From the NCBI RefSeq assembly GCF_000156195.1, contig NZ_GG688332.1, forward strand, positions 1-54,456: a stretch of 54,456 nucleotides of DNA, in the 5' to 3' direction. Positions within the stretch are counted from its first letter, which is position 1; every line of letters starts with the position of its first letter. Under the pieces are notes generated by a model. That model had not been told where the DNA came from. It made no database searches and saw nothing but the letters and a program-made list of their open reading frames with translations. Source of the stretch: Bacteroides finegoldii DSM 17565 (GTDB taxonomy: Bacteria; Bacteroidota; Bacteroidia; Bacteroidales; Bacteroidaceae). A program made the position numbers and the translations under genes. Below are positions 42,155 to 50,911 of this stretch, piece after piece.

Positions 42155-43648
42155 ATGAAAAAGATATATAAAACGATTGTCTTACTAGGGACGATAGCAA
42201 CTTTAGGAACATCATGTAATGATTGGTTAAATGTATATCCGTCCGATCAAATCAAAGAGGAATTTCTTTTTGAAACAGGAGATGGATACCGTGCAGCATT
42301 GAATGGTATCTACCGTAAAATGACTTCATGGAGTATTTATGGCAGTAATCTGAAATGGGGGATTATAGATGCTTGGGGGCAGGTATATGATATGGAACTG
42401 TCTGCAATCGCCAATGGCGGGCAGCCTATGAAGAAAATTGAGATTCTGGATTTTAAAAATTTAGAGCTGACTCCAACTACAGACCAAATGTGGAGTGATG
42501 CATGGAATATAGTGGCAAATTGTAATGAGTTGGCGCAACAGGCGGAATTGGCTGATAGTACACTTTTTTATGAAGGAGAGTCGGAGCGCCGGATGATTTT
42601 GGGAGAAGCCATCGGTTTGCGTGCTTACCTTCAGTTTGATTTGTTACGTGTATATGCTCCTTCACCTGCTATGAATCCGGGAGAGCGTACATTTATTCCA
42701 TATGTAAACACCTATCCGGCTTATGTTAATAATCGTGAGACGGTTTCCTATTGTTTGGAGCAAATTATTAAGGACTTGCGGAAAGCGCAGGATCTGCTGT
42801 TGAAAGTAGATCAGAATTCAAATTGGAGCGACCGTTTTGAAGAAGTAAAGAATGACGAAAACCTGTTTAAGGCTAGTCGTGGATTTCGGTTGAACTATTA
42901 TGCCGTTACTGCCGAATTGGCTCGTGTGTATCTGTATGCAGGTATGCCTGACAAGGCATATGAACAAGCTGATATTATTATTCAGAAAAGTGATTTATTT
43001 GCTGCACTGACTGATAGAGAAGAGGCGCTGAAGAGAATAAAAGATGGTAATTTGAAAATGTATGATGACATTATATTTGCACTTTACTCTCCTACAGACC
43101 AGGTGGAGTGGGATCGCTTGATAAATCATTCTGATGATAAGGCTGAAGGTAGTACAGATAGAGAATATTTTTTAGGTATTTCTTCTGCTATTGCCAGAGA
43201 ACGTTATGGTGATGATTTGGAAACGGACTGGCGAATTTGCAATCAAATGGAACAGAGAAAGAGTGGTGATTATCGTACATTAAAATATTACGAGCAGTTG
43301 AATAGTTATAAATATGCTGAAGTCAACAACATGATTGTACCTATGTTCCGTATGTCGGAGGTCTATTATATTGCTGCAGAAGCTATTTATAAAAAAGATC
43401 TGGACAAAGCGAAAGACTATTTGAAGCTTGTGAAAAAAGGCAGAGGAGTTGAAGATGATTTAGGCAATGTGACAGAAGCAGATTTTATGGATGTTCTTGT
43501 GAATGACGCTCAGAGAGAATTTCTGGGAGAAGGACAGACTTTTTTCATGTTCAAGCGTTTAATGAGGACAATGAAAGGAAGGGAAGAAGTACAAGCGACT
43601 GAAAAGAACATGGTGTTGCCGTTGCCCGAATCGGAGAGTGCTATTTAA
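42155..43648 (+). CDS. SusD/RagB family surface lipoprotein
   Basis: About 497 residues from MKKIYKTIVLLGTIATLGTSC, which carries a lipobox with Cys21; an upstream in-frame ATG (42056) lies inside the susC gene and would bury the lipobox. The TPR-rich SusD fold is evident: DWLNVYPSDQIKEEFLFETGDGYRAALNGIYR, AIGLRAYLQFDLLRVYAPS and a late AEAIYKKDLDKAKDYLKLVKKGRG. The C-terminal NDAQREFLGEGQTFFMFKRL is the usual family ending. It caps the SusC pore and captures ligand. It starts 17 bases after the susC stop. Confidence 0.94.
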   Translation: MKKIYKTIVLLGTIATLGTSCNDWLNVYPSDQIKEEFLFETGDGYRAALNGIYRKMTSWSIYGSNLKWGIIDAWGQVYDMELSAIANGGQPMKKIEILDFKNLELTPTTDQMWSDAWNIVANCNELAQQAELADSTLFYEGESERRMILGEAIGLRAYLQFDLLRVYAPSPAMNPGERTFIPYVNTYPAYVNNRETVSYCLEQIIKDLRKAQDLLLKVDQNSNWSDRFEEVKNDENLFKASRGFRLNYYAVTAELARVYLYAGMPDKAYEQADIIIQKSDLFAALTDREEALKRIKDGNLKMYDDIIFALYSPTDQVEWDRLINHSDDKAEGSTDREYFLGISSAIARERYGDDLETDWRICNQMEQRKSGDYRTLKYYEQLNSYKYAEVNNMIVPMFRMSEVYYIAAEAIYKKDLDKAKDYLKLVKKGRGVEDDLGNVTEADFMDVLVNDAQREFLGEGQTFFMFKRLMRTMKGREEVQATEKNMVLPLPESESAI

Positions 43649-43668
43649 TTTAAAAAGAATAAAAACTT

Positions 43669-44442
43669 ATGAGAACAAAAGATATATTGTTTGCGGGAGT
43701 AATGGTATGCATGGGCATGTCATTCTTTATTTCCTGTCAAGAAGAAGGACTGGTTGTTAATGGTAATGATGTATCTTATATCAACTTTAATAAAGACATA
43801 ACAAAAGATACGACTAGAATTTGTTTTGAGTTTTATCCTATGGAAGAAGGTATGGATGTGAAAATAGCAGAAGTGCCGATAGAAGTGGCTATTTCCGGTA
43901 AAGTTCAGGATAAAGATCTGGAATTTACTATCGGGATAGATGAGAGTCTGTCTACTTATCCTGCATCCCAATGTATTTTGCCGGAAAAATGCATTTTTAA
44001 AAACGGACAACTATTGGATACGATTTATGTAAAGCTGAAAAATTCGGATGATTTAAAGACGGTTACCAAGTATGTTGCATTAAAAATAAATGCAGGTGGT
44101 GAAGTCAGTGAAGGCTTAGCCACCTATTCCAGGGCTATCATTGCTGTGACAGACCGTCTTGTAAAACCTGAATGGTGGGACTATAAAGACCTATATGACG
44201 GTGAGTACAGTTCGGTTGACTGGTATTATCTGGGAGATTATTCGGATACCAAGTACCGTCTGTTTTTAAAAGTGTTACAGGAGAATGATGATGTATTGTT
44301 CGATGGTAAGGATAAGGTGAAATTGCGCAAATATTCTTTGCAATTAAAGTATATGGTAGAAGAAATAAACGCTGGAAGAGATCCTGATGATCCGTTGAGG
44401 GATGAAACAGGTGCGATTATTGAAATACCGGTTGTAGGATAA
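43669..44442 (+). CDS. DUF4843-type lipoprotein
   Basis: A 257-residue lipoprotein with Cys23 (FFISCQEEG). The mature part has a calx-beta-like pattern common to DUF4843: YINFNKDITKDTTRICFEFYP, VEVAISGKVQDKDLEFTI and QCILPEKCIFKNGQLLDTIYVKL. This family accompanies SusC/SusD pairs that import peptides or glycans and probably forms part of the surface complex. It starts 20 bases after the SusD-like gene. Binding specificity unknown. Confidence 0.82.
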   Translation: MRTKDILFAGVMVCMGMSFFISCQEEGLVVNGNDVSYINFNKDITKDTTRICFEFYPMEEGMDVKIAEVPIEVAISGKVQDKDLEFTIGIDESLSTYPASQCILPEKCIFKNGQLLDTIYVKLKNSDDLKTVTKYVALKINAGGEVSEGLATYSRAIIAVTDRLVKPEWWDYKDLYDGEYSSVDWYYLGDYSDTKYRLFLKVLQENDDVLFDGKDKVKLRKYSLQLKYMVEEINAGRDPDDPLRDETGAIIEIPVVG

Positions 44443-44460
44443 TTAAAGATTAATGATAGT

Positions 44461-46317
44461 ATGAAAAGAATATTGATATATATATATTTTTTGGCTGGCA
44501 TAATGAGTTTTTCAGGTTGCCTGGATGATGAAAACAACTATGATTATAGTGAATTTAACGAGTTGGAGGGGAGAGAGATTGGAGGAATGAAAGACGAATA
44601 TTTTCTTTCGTATGCTCAAAAGTTGACTATTACTCCGACTTTTGAATTTACTATTGATAAGGAAAATCCGGATGTATCTTATGAATGGAGACTGGATGGT
44701 GTATTGTTGCCGGAAGAAACCGGGCCTTCTTGCACTTTCAGTTTTGAGCGTGGGGGGGTACATGAAGTTACTTATACAGTAATCGATAATAAAAGCGGGG
44801 TTAAGTTTTCCAGGAGTTGTACGCTTAGGGTACGTTCACCATTCACTCGTGGTTGGTTGATATTGAGAGAAGGTGAATCTCAGGAGTCTGAACTTTCTTT
44901 TGTCGGTGCCAGTTCGGTTCTTCATAAGATGACGGTTACTGATGGTACAACAATAGCTGAGATTGACAGAGACTCGCTTGTGTATGATCAAGTAGTAGAG
45001 AAGGTTTCGGATGGATTGGGATCTAACCCGGTCGGGTTGTTTTTGAATGCAGGTTATTTAGGTCCGTATGGTGAAGTTTTTGAGACAAGTGATGAAGTGG
45101 GAGTGATGCAGGACCGCTGGGTGGAACTGAACGGTAGCACGTTAGAGCGCTCTGTTTATACAGAGGATGAGTTTAGAGGAGATTTGCCGGAAGCCGGTTT
45201 ACATCCTCAGGCTGCTGCTATGACTTTTTCCGCTAAAGCTTTGTTAAATTCCGATGGATATATTTATTGGGCGGGTACGGCTTTTGCCAGTGATTTTCAT
45301 TCTTGTGCTTATACCTCCTTTCCGTTGGGAAAGGATAAAAAGTTCAAGGGAGTTTATCCAAGCTTTAAGCTCAATAAGCATCATGGAGCTATTCCGGCTT
45401 ACACAGCGGATAATGAAATTGTGGGGATCATTGATGATGCGGAAGTTGTTTCTTATGCTGATCCTAGTATAAAGGAATCGACTTATAGCAGTGGAGTGCA
45501 TAGTGTACAAACAGGAGAGTATGAGGAAGATCCTGTAGATGATAGATATAAATTGGGGAATGGAGAATTGCTTACTATAATGCCGGCAACCTCAAATGAT
45601 GAGGGGTATCAGGATGTTAAACCTAGTTGGGTCGCAATTGTACGTAACGGTTCTCAGTATGAACTGTTATATTTTCAATGGAAAGTGGGAAACTATAGCT
45701 ATTCAAGCAGAGTTTCTACCAAAGTATTTGAAAAATTCTCACTTGATGGCTTGACTGGATATACAGATATGGCAGTATTTAATATCAAGCAGTATGTGGT
45801 AATTGCTAATGGAAACGATTTGTGGTATTTTCAATATGGGGCAGGTGATAAAGCGGTGTTGAAAAAGTTGCATTCATTTGATTCTCCTGTTAAGGCATTG
45901 GCTGCTAATGATATTAATGTATGGTATTCTGGAGAACCGGCTAAATGGCAACCGGAACATAACGGGCAATTAGGAGTAGCATTAGAGGATGGCACGTTTG
46001 GCATTTATGAAGTTTGGGAAACGGAAGACAAACAGGCGTTGGCTACAGATGTGAAGATTAATCAGCTTTTCCCGGATCCAAAGGCTGAGACCCCGGTGAA
46101 TAATAATTTTGGCAATATTGTAGATATTATTTACAAATATGGCTCTATCCGAGATTTTGTATCATTCAATTTAAAAAAAAAAAATCATCCAGACACGATA
46201 TGGGATATAAATTTGGAATACTATTGGCTTTATTTGCCGGAGGTTTGGTTACTGTTGCCAAACCTCAGCAACAGGCTAATTATGAACTTGCAGAGAAGTT
46301 CAATGCTTTTGATTTAG
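44461..46317 (+). CDS. PKD-like family lipoprotein, with a C-terminus altered at a 12-A tract
   Basis: An ORF of 618 codons with a lipoprotein signal (IMSFSGC, Cys20) followed by the acidic LDDE, a surface-export-like signal. A PKD-like domain (about 30-125: ITPTFEFTIDKENPDVSYEWRLDG) is followed by a beta-propeller-like part (DMAVFNIKQYVVIANGNDLWYFQYG). These proteins are regular members of SusC/SusD/DUF4843 loci. At 46173-46184 there are 12 consecutive A bases. After them the frame runs 118 bases into the next gene as a non-homologous 46-residue tail. With one A fewer it would stop at 46208-46210, giving a normal short overlap. The annotated end is therefore doubtful. Confidence 0.78.
   Translation: MKRILIYIYFLAGIMSFSGCLDDENNYDYSEFNELEGREIGGMKDEYFLSYAQKLTITPTFEFTIDKENPDVSYEWRLDGVLLPEETGPSCTFSFERGGVHEVTYTVIDNKSGVKFSRSCTLRVRSPFTRGWLILREGESQESELSFVGASSVLHKMTVTDGTTIAEIDRDSLVYDQVVEKVSDGLGSNPVGLFLNAGYLGPYGEVFETSDEVGVMQDRWVELNGSTLERSVYTEDEFRGDLPEAGLHPQAAAMTFSAKALLNSDGYIYWAGTAFASDFHSCAYTSFPLGKDKKFKGVYPSFKLNKHHGAIPAYTADNEIVGIIDDAEVVSYADPSIKESTYSSGVHSVQTGEYEEDPVDDRYKLGNGELLTIMPATSNDEGYQDVKPSWVAIVRNGSQYELLYFQWKVGNYSYSSRVSTKVFEKFSLDGLTGYTDMAVFNIKQYVVIANGNDLWYFQYGAGDKAVLKKLHSFDSPVKALAANDINVWYSGEPAKWQPEHNGQLGVALEDGTFGIYEVWETEDKQALATDVKINQLFPDPKAETPVNNNFGNIVDIIYKYGSIRDFVSFNLKKKNHPDTIWDINLEYYWLYLPEVWLLLPNLSNRLIMNLQRSSMLLI
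46173..46184 (+). other. 12-A homopolymer at the lipoprotein/peptidase junction
   Basis: Twelve A bases within the PKD-like lipoprotein frame, 16 bases before the next start. Loss of one A closes the lipoprotein at 46210; gain of one A would fuse it in frame to the S9 peptidase that starts at 46200. Confidence 0.85.
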
Positions 46318-48536
46318 GTGGAAAACTTTCCAGAAATAGCTTGGCCATTTATCCGCATGAGATTAATGGTACAGATAATTTCTGGTTTGATTTTCAGACA
46401 ACAGACGGGAAATTCTATTATTATGTGACTCCGGCAAATGGCAAACGGGAACTGCTGTTTGACAATGATGAAATGGCAATGGCTCTTACGGAGTTGACGA
46501 GAGAAACAATTGATCCTAAGGACTTTTCATTCCATGAATTTAAATTTTCCAAAGACCAGAAGTCATTTACTTTTGAACATAGAAGCAAAACTTATGAGTA
46601 TAATCGCATAAATCGTAAGTTGAAAGAAATCAGAAAGACAGATGACGATAAAAGGACGGAGGGAGAAGTTATATATTCTTGGATGAATTTTTCTCCGGAC
46701 AGAAAGTATATTCTATATGCAAAGAACCACAATCTTTATGTAAAGGGAAATAAGGCATTGGGAATGGATACTACCGAAGTGCAATTGACTTTCGACGGGA
46801 TGCCTTATTATACGTATGCACGAGAGCGGGATGGATTCGAACCAGATAAAGAAATGGCTACCAATGCGCGTTGGTGTAAAGATAGCCGCCATGCTTACTT
46901 CGTTTTGGAAGATGAACGGAAATTACGTGATTCTTGGGTGATTAATTCTTTATCTAAAGTCCCCCAATTGGAAAAATATAAATATGAATTTCCGGGTGAC
47001 AAGCATGTAACACAATATGAATTAGTGATTATTGATGCGGTGAATAAAACAGCCAGGAAAGCGAATGTTGATAAATGGCCTGATCAGTATGTAATGGTGT
47101 TTGAAACTTCTTCCAAAGGCGATTTGGTGTTCTTTGAACGCACTAAACGAACGTGGGATGAAGTGGATGTCTGTTCTGTAAATACAAATACGATGGAGGT
47201 AAAAGAAATTATTCATGAAGTGGATAAACCTTATCGTGATCCTCATGCTCGTAACGTTGTCATATTAAATGATGGAAAAGATATCTTGTTCCGTTCGGAA
47301 CGTACCGGATGGGGGCATTATTATCATTATGACGGAGATGGAAATTTAAAGAATACTATTACATCCGGTAAATGGAACTGTGGTCATATTGTGGCTATTG
47401 ATACATTGGGACGAGAAATTTATTTCTACGGTTATGGTAATGAGGACGTTAATCCTTTTTACTACAGGGTGTATAAAGCAAATATTGATAAGGAAGGGGC
47501 TACGCTTATCAGTAAAGAAGACGGGCAGCATAATGCTCATTTTTTGCAGTCGAGACGTTATTATGTTGATACTTATTCACGAGTAGATATGGAACCGAAA
47601 ATTCTTTTGAAGAATGATCAGGGAAAGACTATCGTTGAGTTGGCAAAGCCGGATTTACGGGCTGTATATGATGCCGGATGGAAACAGCCGGAACGGTTTG
47701 TGGTAAAGGCTGCTGATAATGCTACTAATTTATATGGCGTGATGTGGAAACCTTCGGATTTTAATCCGAATAAAAAATATCCGATTATTTCTGTAGTTTA
47801 CCCCGGACCTTATTTCGGATTTGTACCTACTGGATTTTCTTTATCCGACAGATACAGTTCGCGTATGGCACAATTGGGATTTATCGTAATCGCTGTAGGA
47901 CATCGCGGTGATTCTCCTATGCGAGGAAAGACATATCATCGTTTTGGTTATGGTAATATGCGTGATTACCCCTTAGCAGATGATAAATATGCTATCGAGC
48001 AATTAGCCAGCCGCTATTCATTTATTGATATTAATAAGGTGGGCATTTATGGTCATTCGGGTGGTGGCTTTATGGCAGCATCAGCTATCTTGACTTATCC
48101 GGATTTTTATAAAGCTGCTGTTTCTTGTTCCGGTAATCATGATAATTATATCTATAATCGCGGATGGGGAGAATGTTATAATGGTGTGAGGGAGATAGAA
48201 AAGACTGTGAAAGATAGTTTAGGTAATGAGAGAAAAGAATACGAATATAAATTTAGCGTGAAAACAAATGCCGAGCTTGCGAAGAATTTGAAGGGGCATT
48301 TGATGCTTGTAACCGGTGATGAAGATAAAAATGTAAATCCGGCTCATACTTATCGTTTAGCACATGCTTTAATTGAATCCGGCAAGGATTTTGATATGCT
48401 TGTCATTCCGGGTGCCGGTCATGGATATGGCTCTGCTGATAAGTATTTTGAGAAAAAAATGTATCGTTTCTTTGCAAAGTATCTGCTGGGAGATGACCGG
48501 GCGGATTATTGGGGAGACATTAACCGCAACAAATAG
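46200..48536 (+). CDS. Secreted S9 family peptidase (DPP IV-like), first of three
   Basis: A 778-residue protein. Signal-peptide-like start (FGILLALFAGGLVTVA). The propeller is about 40-470, with repeats such as DGKDILFRSERTGWGHYYHYD, and the alpha/beta-hydrolase domain is about 520-775. The catalytic triad is Ser620 (GIYGHSGGGF), Asp709 (TGDEDKNV) and His741 (GAGHGYG). It should cleave short N-terminal units from peptides in the periplasm. It is a close paralogue of the next gene (same motifs in the same order, similar length, 18-base gap). Its start overlaps the reading frame of the PKD-like lipoprotein. Confidence 0.9.
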   Translation: MGYKFGILLALFAGGLVTVAKPQQQANYELAEKFNAFDLGGKLSRNSLAIYPHEINGTDNFWFDFQTTDGKFYYYVTPANGKRELLFDNDEMAMALTELTRETIDPKDFSFHEFKFSKDQKSFTFEHRSKTYEYNRINRKLKEIRKTDDDKRTEGEVIYSWMNFSPDRKYILYAKNHNLYVKGNKALGMDTTEVQLTFDGMPYYTYARERDGFEPDKEMATNARWCKDSRHAYFVLEDERKLRDSWVINSLSKVPQLEKYKYEFPGDKHVTQYELVIIDAVNKTARKANVDKWPDQYVMVFETSSKGDLVFFERTKRTWDEVDVCSVNTNTMEVKEIIHEVDKPYRDPHARNVVILNDGKDILFRSERTGWGHYYHYDGDGNLKNTITSGKWNCGHIVAIDTLGREIYFYGYGNEDVNPFYYRVYKANIDKEGATLISKEDGQHNAHFLQSRRYYVDTYSRVDMEPKILLKNDQGKTIVELAKPDLRAVYDAGWKQPERFVVKAADNATNLYGVMWKPSDFNPNKKYPIISVVYPGPYFGFVPTGFSLSDRYSSRMAQLGFIVIAVGHRGDSPMRGKTYHRFGYGNMRDYPLADDKYAIEQLASRYSFIDINKVGIYGHSGGGFMAASAILTYPDFYKAAVSCSGNHDNYIYNRGWGECYNGVREIEKTVKDSLGNERKEYEYKFSVKTNAELAKNLKGHLMLVTGDEDKNVNPAHTYRLAHALIESGKDFDMLVIPGAGHGYGSADKYFEKKMYRFFAKYLLGDDRADYWGDINRNK

Positions 48537-48553
48537 GACAATAGATAAGATTT

Positions 48554-50911
48554 ATGAAAAACTCCCTCTTCAAATATGCATGTCCGGTGGTTGCCTTGTT
48601 GGTATGCAGCTTTGTCAGCGCACAGCAGAAGGCGAATTATAAGCTGGCGGAGAAGTTTCGTTTGTTGGAGCAGAATCCTATAGTAAAGTATTCGACAGAA
48701 GTCAGGCCGACATTTATTAACGATACGGATTGTTTCTATTATTCTTTTACGACACGTGAAGGAAAGAAATATTATTATGTTAATCCGAAGAAGAAAGAAA
48801 AACGTTTGTTATTTGATACGGATGAACTATTAAGCAAAATTGCAGCATATACAAAGAAAGCTTATTCTTCGGCAGATCCATATTTGTCTTTCACCTTTAT
48901 GAAAGATAACGAAACGATTCGCATTGATTTTGACCGTGGGCTTTATACGTATAATATTCATACGAAAGTGTTGGAGAAGCTTAATGAAAAGCCTTCTTAT
49001 GGGAATGCTGACCCGTATTGGATGAAATATTCGCCGGACAGTCTTTTCTTTTTATATGCAAGCCGTCATAATTTGTATTTTGTAGGCAATCCTCAAAAGG
49101 GGCAGGATACCATACCTGTAAAATTAACCGCTGATGGGGAAAGGCATTATACTTTCAACCGTGAAGAAGAAGGAGAATCAGAAGGACGGTTTGGAGCCGA
49201 ATCCGCTCATTGGATTCCGGGTACTCATCGTTTTTATGCCGTGCGTGAAGATAATCGGAAAGTTCGTGATTCATGGCTCATCAACTCGTTGGATACTCCT
49301 TATCCGACATTGAAGACATATAAAGCCGAGCTTGCAGGCGATAAATATGTTACCCAATATGAATTGTTAATTGGTGACGTGGATAGCCGTGAAGTGAAGA
49401 AGATTGATATTAACCGTTGGCCGGATCAATATATCGATGTCCTTTACGTCTCGGGAGATGGAAAGCGTTTGTATTTTCAACGTTATAACCGCACGTGGAA
49501 TCAGGCGGATATTTGTGAAGTGGATGTGGAGACGGGAAAAGTCCGTGTCGTGATTCATGAGGAAAACAAGCCTTACCTTGACTACCAGATGCGTAATGTT
49601 TCCTTCCTGAATGACGGAAAAGAAATCCTTTTCCGCTCTGAACGAAATGGGTGGGGACATTATTATCTTTATGATACGGCTACCGGTAACCTGAAAAATC
49701 AAGTGACGGATGGTACATGGGTAGCCGGTCCGATAGCGAAGATTGATACTGTTAGACGTAAAATTTATTTTTATGGTTACGGTAGAGAGAAGGAAATCGA
49801 CCCTTATTATTATATTCTTTATGAGGCACAGTTGGACCGTTCGAATACGCTTCGTCTGCTTACATCGGAGAATGCTTCACATGAGGTCAGTATTTCTCCG
49901 TCTTGCCGATATTTGGTAGATTCTTACTCTACTGTTTCGCAGGAACCGGTAAATGTGGTTCGTAACCGGAATGGAAAGATAATCATGACCTTGGAGAAAC
50001 CGGATCTTCAGCCTGTCTATGAGATGGGATGGAAAGCACCGGAACGTTTTAAGGTAAAGGCTGCCGATGGGGTGACCGATTTGTATGGTGTGATGTGGAA
50101 ACCTGCTGATTTTGACTCGACGAAAGTGTATCCTATTATTTCGAATGTTTATCCGGGGCCATTTTTTGAATATGTACCTACACGCTTTACGATTAACGAT
50201 GTTTATAATACACGTTTGGCGCAATTGGGATTTATTGTAATCACTGTAGGGCATAGAGGTGGTACTCCGATGCGGGGGAAGGCTTATCACACTTACGGAT
50301 ACAACAATATGCGCGATTATCCGTTGGCGGATGACAAGTATGCTATTGAGCAACTGGCCGCCCGCTATCCGTTTATTGATATTACTAAAGTCGGTATTTA
50401 CGGGCACTCAGGTGGTGGATTTATGTCGGCTGCTGCCATTTGCACTTATCCCGATTTTTATTCGGCTGCCGTTTCGTCGGCAGGTAATCATGACAATCGC
50501 ATTTACAACAAAGGTTTTGTAGAGATTCATTTCGGTGTAGACGAAAGGGTGAAAACGACTAAAGATAGTTTGGGAGTGGAAAGTACAACTTATGATTACA
50601 GTGTTCGTGTGCGCCCGAATCAGGAGCTGGCGAAGAACTACAAACATGGCTTGTTATTGTTTACGGGTGCGATGGATAAAACTGTAAATCCGGCCCATAC
50701 ATTGCGTCTGGCGGATGCATTAATTAAGGCAGACAAGGATTTCGATTTGTTTGTATTACCGAAATGCACGCACGGATTCTTCGGTGAGTCTGAAGAATTT
50801 TTTGAACATAAGATGTGGCGTCATTTTGCCCGTTTGCTGCTATATGATAATTCGGCTGATTTTGATGTTGATTTGAATAAAGATATGATTAAAGATGACA
50901 GGAGAAGATAA
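48554..50911 (+). CDS. Secreted S9 family peptidase (DPP IV-like), second of three
   Basis: A 785-residue protein with a signal peptide (VVALLVCSFVSAQ). Propeller part with DGKEILFRSERNGWGHYYLYD, then the hydrolase domain with Ser619 (GIYGHSGGGF), Asp708 (GAMDKTVN) and His740 (KCTHGFFG). Very similar throughout to the preceding gene (for example RLAQLGFIVITVGHRGGTPM against RMAQLGFIVIAVGHRGDSPM), so the two arose by tandem duplication. Differences near the active site (GAM in place of GDE before the Asp region) may change specificity. The third peptidase gene overlaps its end by 17 bases. Confidence 0.92.
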   Translation: MKNSLFKYACPVVALLVCSFVSAQQKANYKLAEKFRLLEQNPIVKYSTEVRPTFINDTDCFYYSFTTREGKKYYYVNPKKKEKRLLFDTDELLSKIAAYTKKAYSSADPYLSFTFMKDNETIRIDFDRGLYTYNIHTKVLEKLNEKPSYGNADPYWMKYSPDSLFFLYASRHNLYFVGNPQKGQDTIPVKLTADGERHYTFNREEEGESEGRFGAESAHWIPGTHRFYAVREDNRKVRDSWLINSLDTPYPTLKTYKAELAGDKYVTQYELLIGDVDSREVKKIDINRWPDQYIDVLYVSGDGKRLYFQRYNRTWNQADICEVDVETGKVRVVIHEENKPYLDYQMRNVSFLNDGKEILFRSERNGWGHYYLYDTATGNLKNQVTDGTWVAGPIAKIDTVRRKIYFYGYGREKEIDPYYYILYEAQLDRSNTLRLLTSENASHEVSISPSCRYLVDSYSTVSQEPVNVVRNRNGKIIMTLEKPDLQPVYEMGWKAPERFKVKAADGVTDLYGVMWKPADFDSTKVYPIISNVYPGPFFEYVPTRFTINDVYNTRLAQLGFIVITVGHRGGTPMRGKAYHTYGYNNMRDYPLADDKYAIEQLAARYPFIDITKVGIYGHSGGGFMSAAAICTYPDFYSAAVSSAGNHDNRIYNKGFVEIHFGVDERVKTTKDSLGVESTTYDYSVRVRPNQELAKNYKHGLLLFTGAMDKTVNPAHTLRLADALIKADKDFDLFVLPKCTHGFFGESEEFFEHKMWRHFARLLLYDNSADFDVDLNKDMIKDDRRR

